A stretch of 64,000 nt of DNA from Archilochus colubris (lineage: Eukaryota > Chordata > Aves > Apodiformes > Trochilidae): the NCBI GenBank assembly GCA_023079485.1, contig CM041104.1, positions 3,101,676 to 3,165,675 on the forward strand, in the 5' to 3' direction. Below, in pieces: positions 62,475 through 64,000 of this stretch. Position 1 is the first letter of the stretch. Each line of letters starts with the position of its first letter. The notes beneath the pieces were generated by a model. That model was not told where the DNA came from, searched no databases, and was given only the letters and a program-made list of their open reading frames with translations. Both the position numbers and the translations under genes were made by a program.

Positions 62475-64000
62475 TTCCTTGCTCTGTGAAGCATGGCACA
62501 GAATGAACCAGCACTACAGACTAACCCTAGGACTCAATCCTTGCAGACATGAATCCATAGTCCTGATGTTGGATACACAATTTGGGACCTATCTGGATGA
62601 CTCCAGCTGTGGGTCAAGTTGTAGCCTCCTACACATCCACTCTGTGCCACTTCTCAGAGGCTACAACAGCACTGCTGAAGAACTTGTGAGCCCATCAGTT
62701 CCCCTGCACATTGCTCCACTCAAAACTTCACCCACACTTCCCACAAGGAAAGAGTGAGTAAAATACCATCCTACTGTCCTCCCATCCACTTTCTTCGGGA
62801 GTTTTACATAAATTGAAACGAAGAGCAACAACTCCACAAACTGCAATGAAGAGGCCGAGATGATATTTCAGAACCTCCCTGTGTCTTCACTTTCTGGACA
62901 AAATTCATTAACTGCTAAGCAAGCAGGAGCACAGAGCAGTGACTTTTCATCAGAAAGAGCTCAGCAGCAGCTCTGCCCCACTTTGCTGGGGAGATGCTGT
63001 GTGCTAGATGGGGAGCAGGAGCCTTGGTGGGCAGCTGCCAGGGCACTACTGATGGTGCCAGTGTGAGAGCTCACTTGGGTTTGGATTTTCCTTCTCCACG
63101 TGTTCTTGCAGCTCTGTGCACACATGCAGGCACTCAGTGAGATCATCTCAGTCAATACTATGGGACACAGGCCTTCAAACACTGTATTCAACACTTTTGT
63201 AGTAAAATGACAAGCTGCTCAGTCAGCCCAGCTGAGGTTTGCCAATGAGTGTCACCTCAGTGGGTGGCATGGAGATCCTTTGCAGGATAACCTGGTACCA
63301 TCATTCCTGGCCAATCATACACCTGAAGGAATAGCCCAGGTGGGCAGAACAGTCAGAAGTTACACCCAGACACCTCACCTGGCCAACCAACCAACCGAAG
63401 TGATGCTGATCACCTCCTTCCTGACAGGAACCTTCTGATCCCCCAACCCATTTGCTTTCCTTGCTGGACTGGGAGCATCCCCAGCTACCTCCCCTCAGCT
63501 AAGAGCTGCAGGGAACAGATCCCATCTCCAGACCAGCACCTCCAGCCCCTGTTCCCAGCTTCACAGAGATCTCCAGAGGGCAAAAGCACAGTGGGAGCTG
63601 CTTATTCAAAGGCAGGGAAGGGCACCAATAAATTCCAGCAGAGTCTATCTGCTGAGACAGTGGTGAAACCTCTGATACTGCCTCTAATTGCAGCCTTTGC
63701 CCCTGGGAGCCACATTAATACCTGGGAGCCTTCATTAATACAATTATGATGTAGCCAAAGGCAGAGAATGCTTCTGCTGACCTCGGCAGGGGAATGGAGA
63801 CCTTTAGTCTCTGTGGGAAATTGCTTCCTCCCCTGGCAAATGGCACAAAACCCGGGATGTTCCCCTTCCTGCAGATGCACCATCTTGTCATCTGACCAGG
63901 GAGTATATAAATTGCTGCTTGGTGCCACCTCTCTCATCCTCACAAACCAGAAATAAAGTCCAATGATTTTTCAAGTTGGTCTAATGGTTAAGGGGAAAAA
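62475..64000. other. Non-coding stretch to window end
   Basis: No repeat family or exon recognised. A tandem pair of about 19 bp ('cctgggagccNcattaata') lies at 63702-63740. The last 25 bp contain a tRNA A-box-like 'ggtctaatggttaagg', but the sequence stops before anything can be judged. Confidence 0.4.

Noticed and set aside
63975..64000. tRNA A-box-like 'ggtctaatggttaagg' at the window edge
   Set aside because: The sequence ends before a B box or acceptor stem could be seen, and the bases after it do not continue as a tRNA.
1..64000. CRISPR arrays, operons, prokaryotic genes, rRNA or tRNA genes
   Set aside because: No regularly spaced direct repeats, no clustered long frames and no recognisable structural RNA; all recognised repeats are avian retroelements.

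Overview
The window looks like nuclear DNA from a bird. The evidence is at least fifteen fragments of CR1 LINEs, the dominant avian retrotransposon, most of them 5'-truncated and ending in the CR1 3' tail repeat (ATTCTATG or ATTCTGTG units). There are also two solo LTRs of avian endogenous-retrovirus type, bulk CpG depletion, many short A or T runs, and no Alu-, B1- or L1-like repeats. I cannot name the species; many birds, passerines included, would fit.

I find no protein-coding gene that I can support. The longest reading frames are either CR1 reverse-transcriptase remains (minus strand, about 33.7-34.6 kb) or unrecognised chance frames. The window is therefore intergenic DNA or the inside of a large intron. 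Two short stretches with good splice-site flanks (about 17.9 kb and 51.9 kb) are listed as weak exon candidates only.

Layout: 0.5-1.1 kb, a solo LTR with a 6-bp target duplication. 9.1-9.6 kb, a CR1 with an open 119-codon frame. 11.7-13.1 kb, two CR1 scraps. 14.4-14.6 kb, a 117-bp near-perfect palindrome fused to a CR1-type tail repeat. 22.2 kb, a CR1 tail. 27.4-27.85 kb, a decayed non-CR1 LINE reverse-transcriptase relic. 28.9-30.2 kb, three CR1 fragments in the same orientation. 33.6-34.6 kb, the longest CR1, with one frameshift. 35.9-36.5 kb, two CR1 scraps. 38.8-39.6 kb, a second solo LTR with a 5-bp duplication. 45.7, 49.6, 57.9 and 62.2 kb, further CR1 fragments.

The repeat-poor part from about 44.5 to 53 kb holds most of the regulatory-looking sequence: a forkhead-palindrome segment, a POU/SOX-like composite site, a 386-bp CpG-dense patch and an octamer/splice-donor segment. 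An enhancer landscape for a developmental gene would explain this, but that is inference and needs a cross-species alignment. I did not find a new multi-gene system. The most unusual objects are the CR1-tail palindrome at 14.5 kb and the ancient LINE relic at 27.4 kb.
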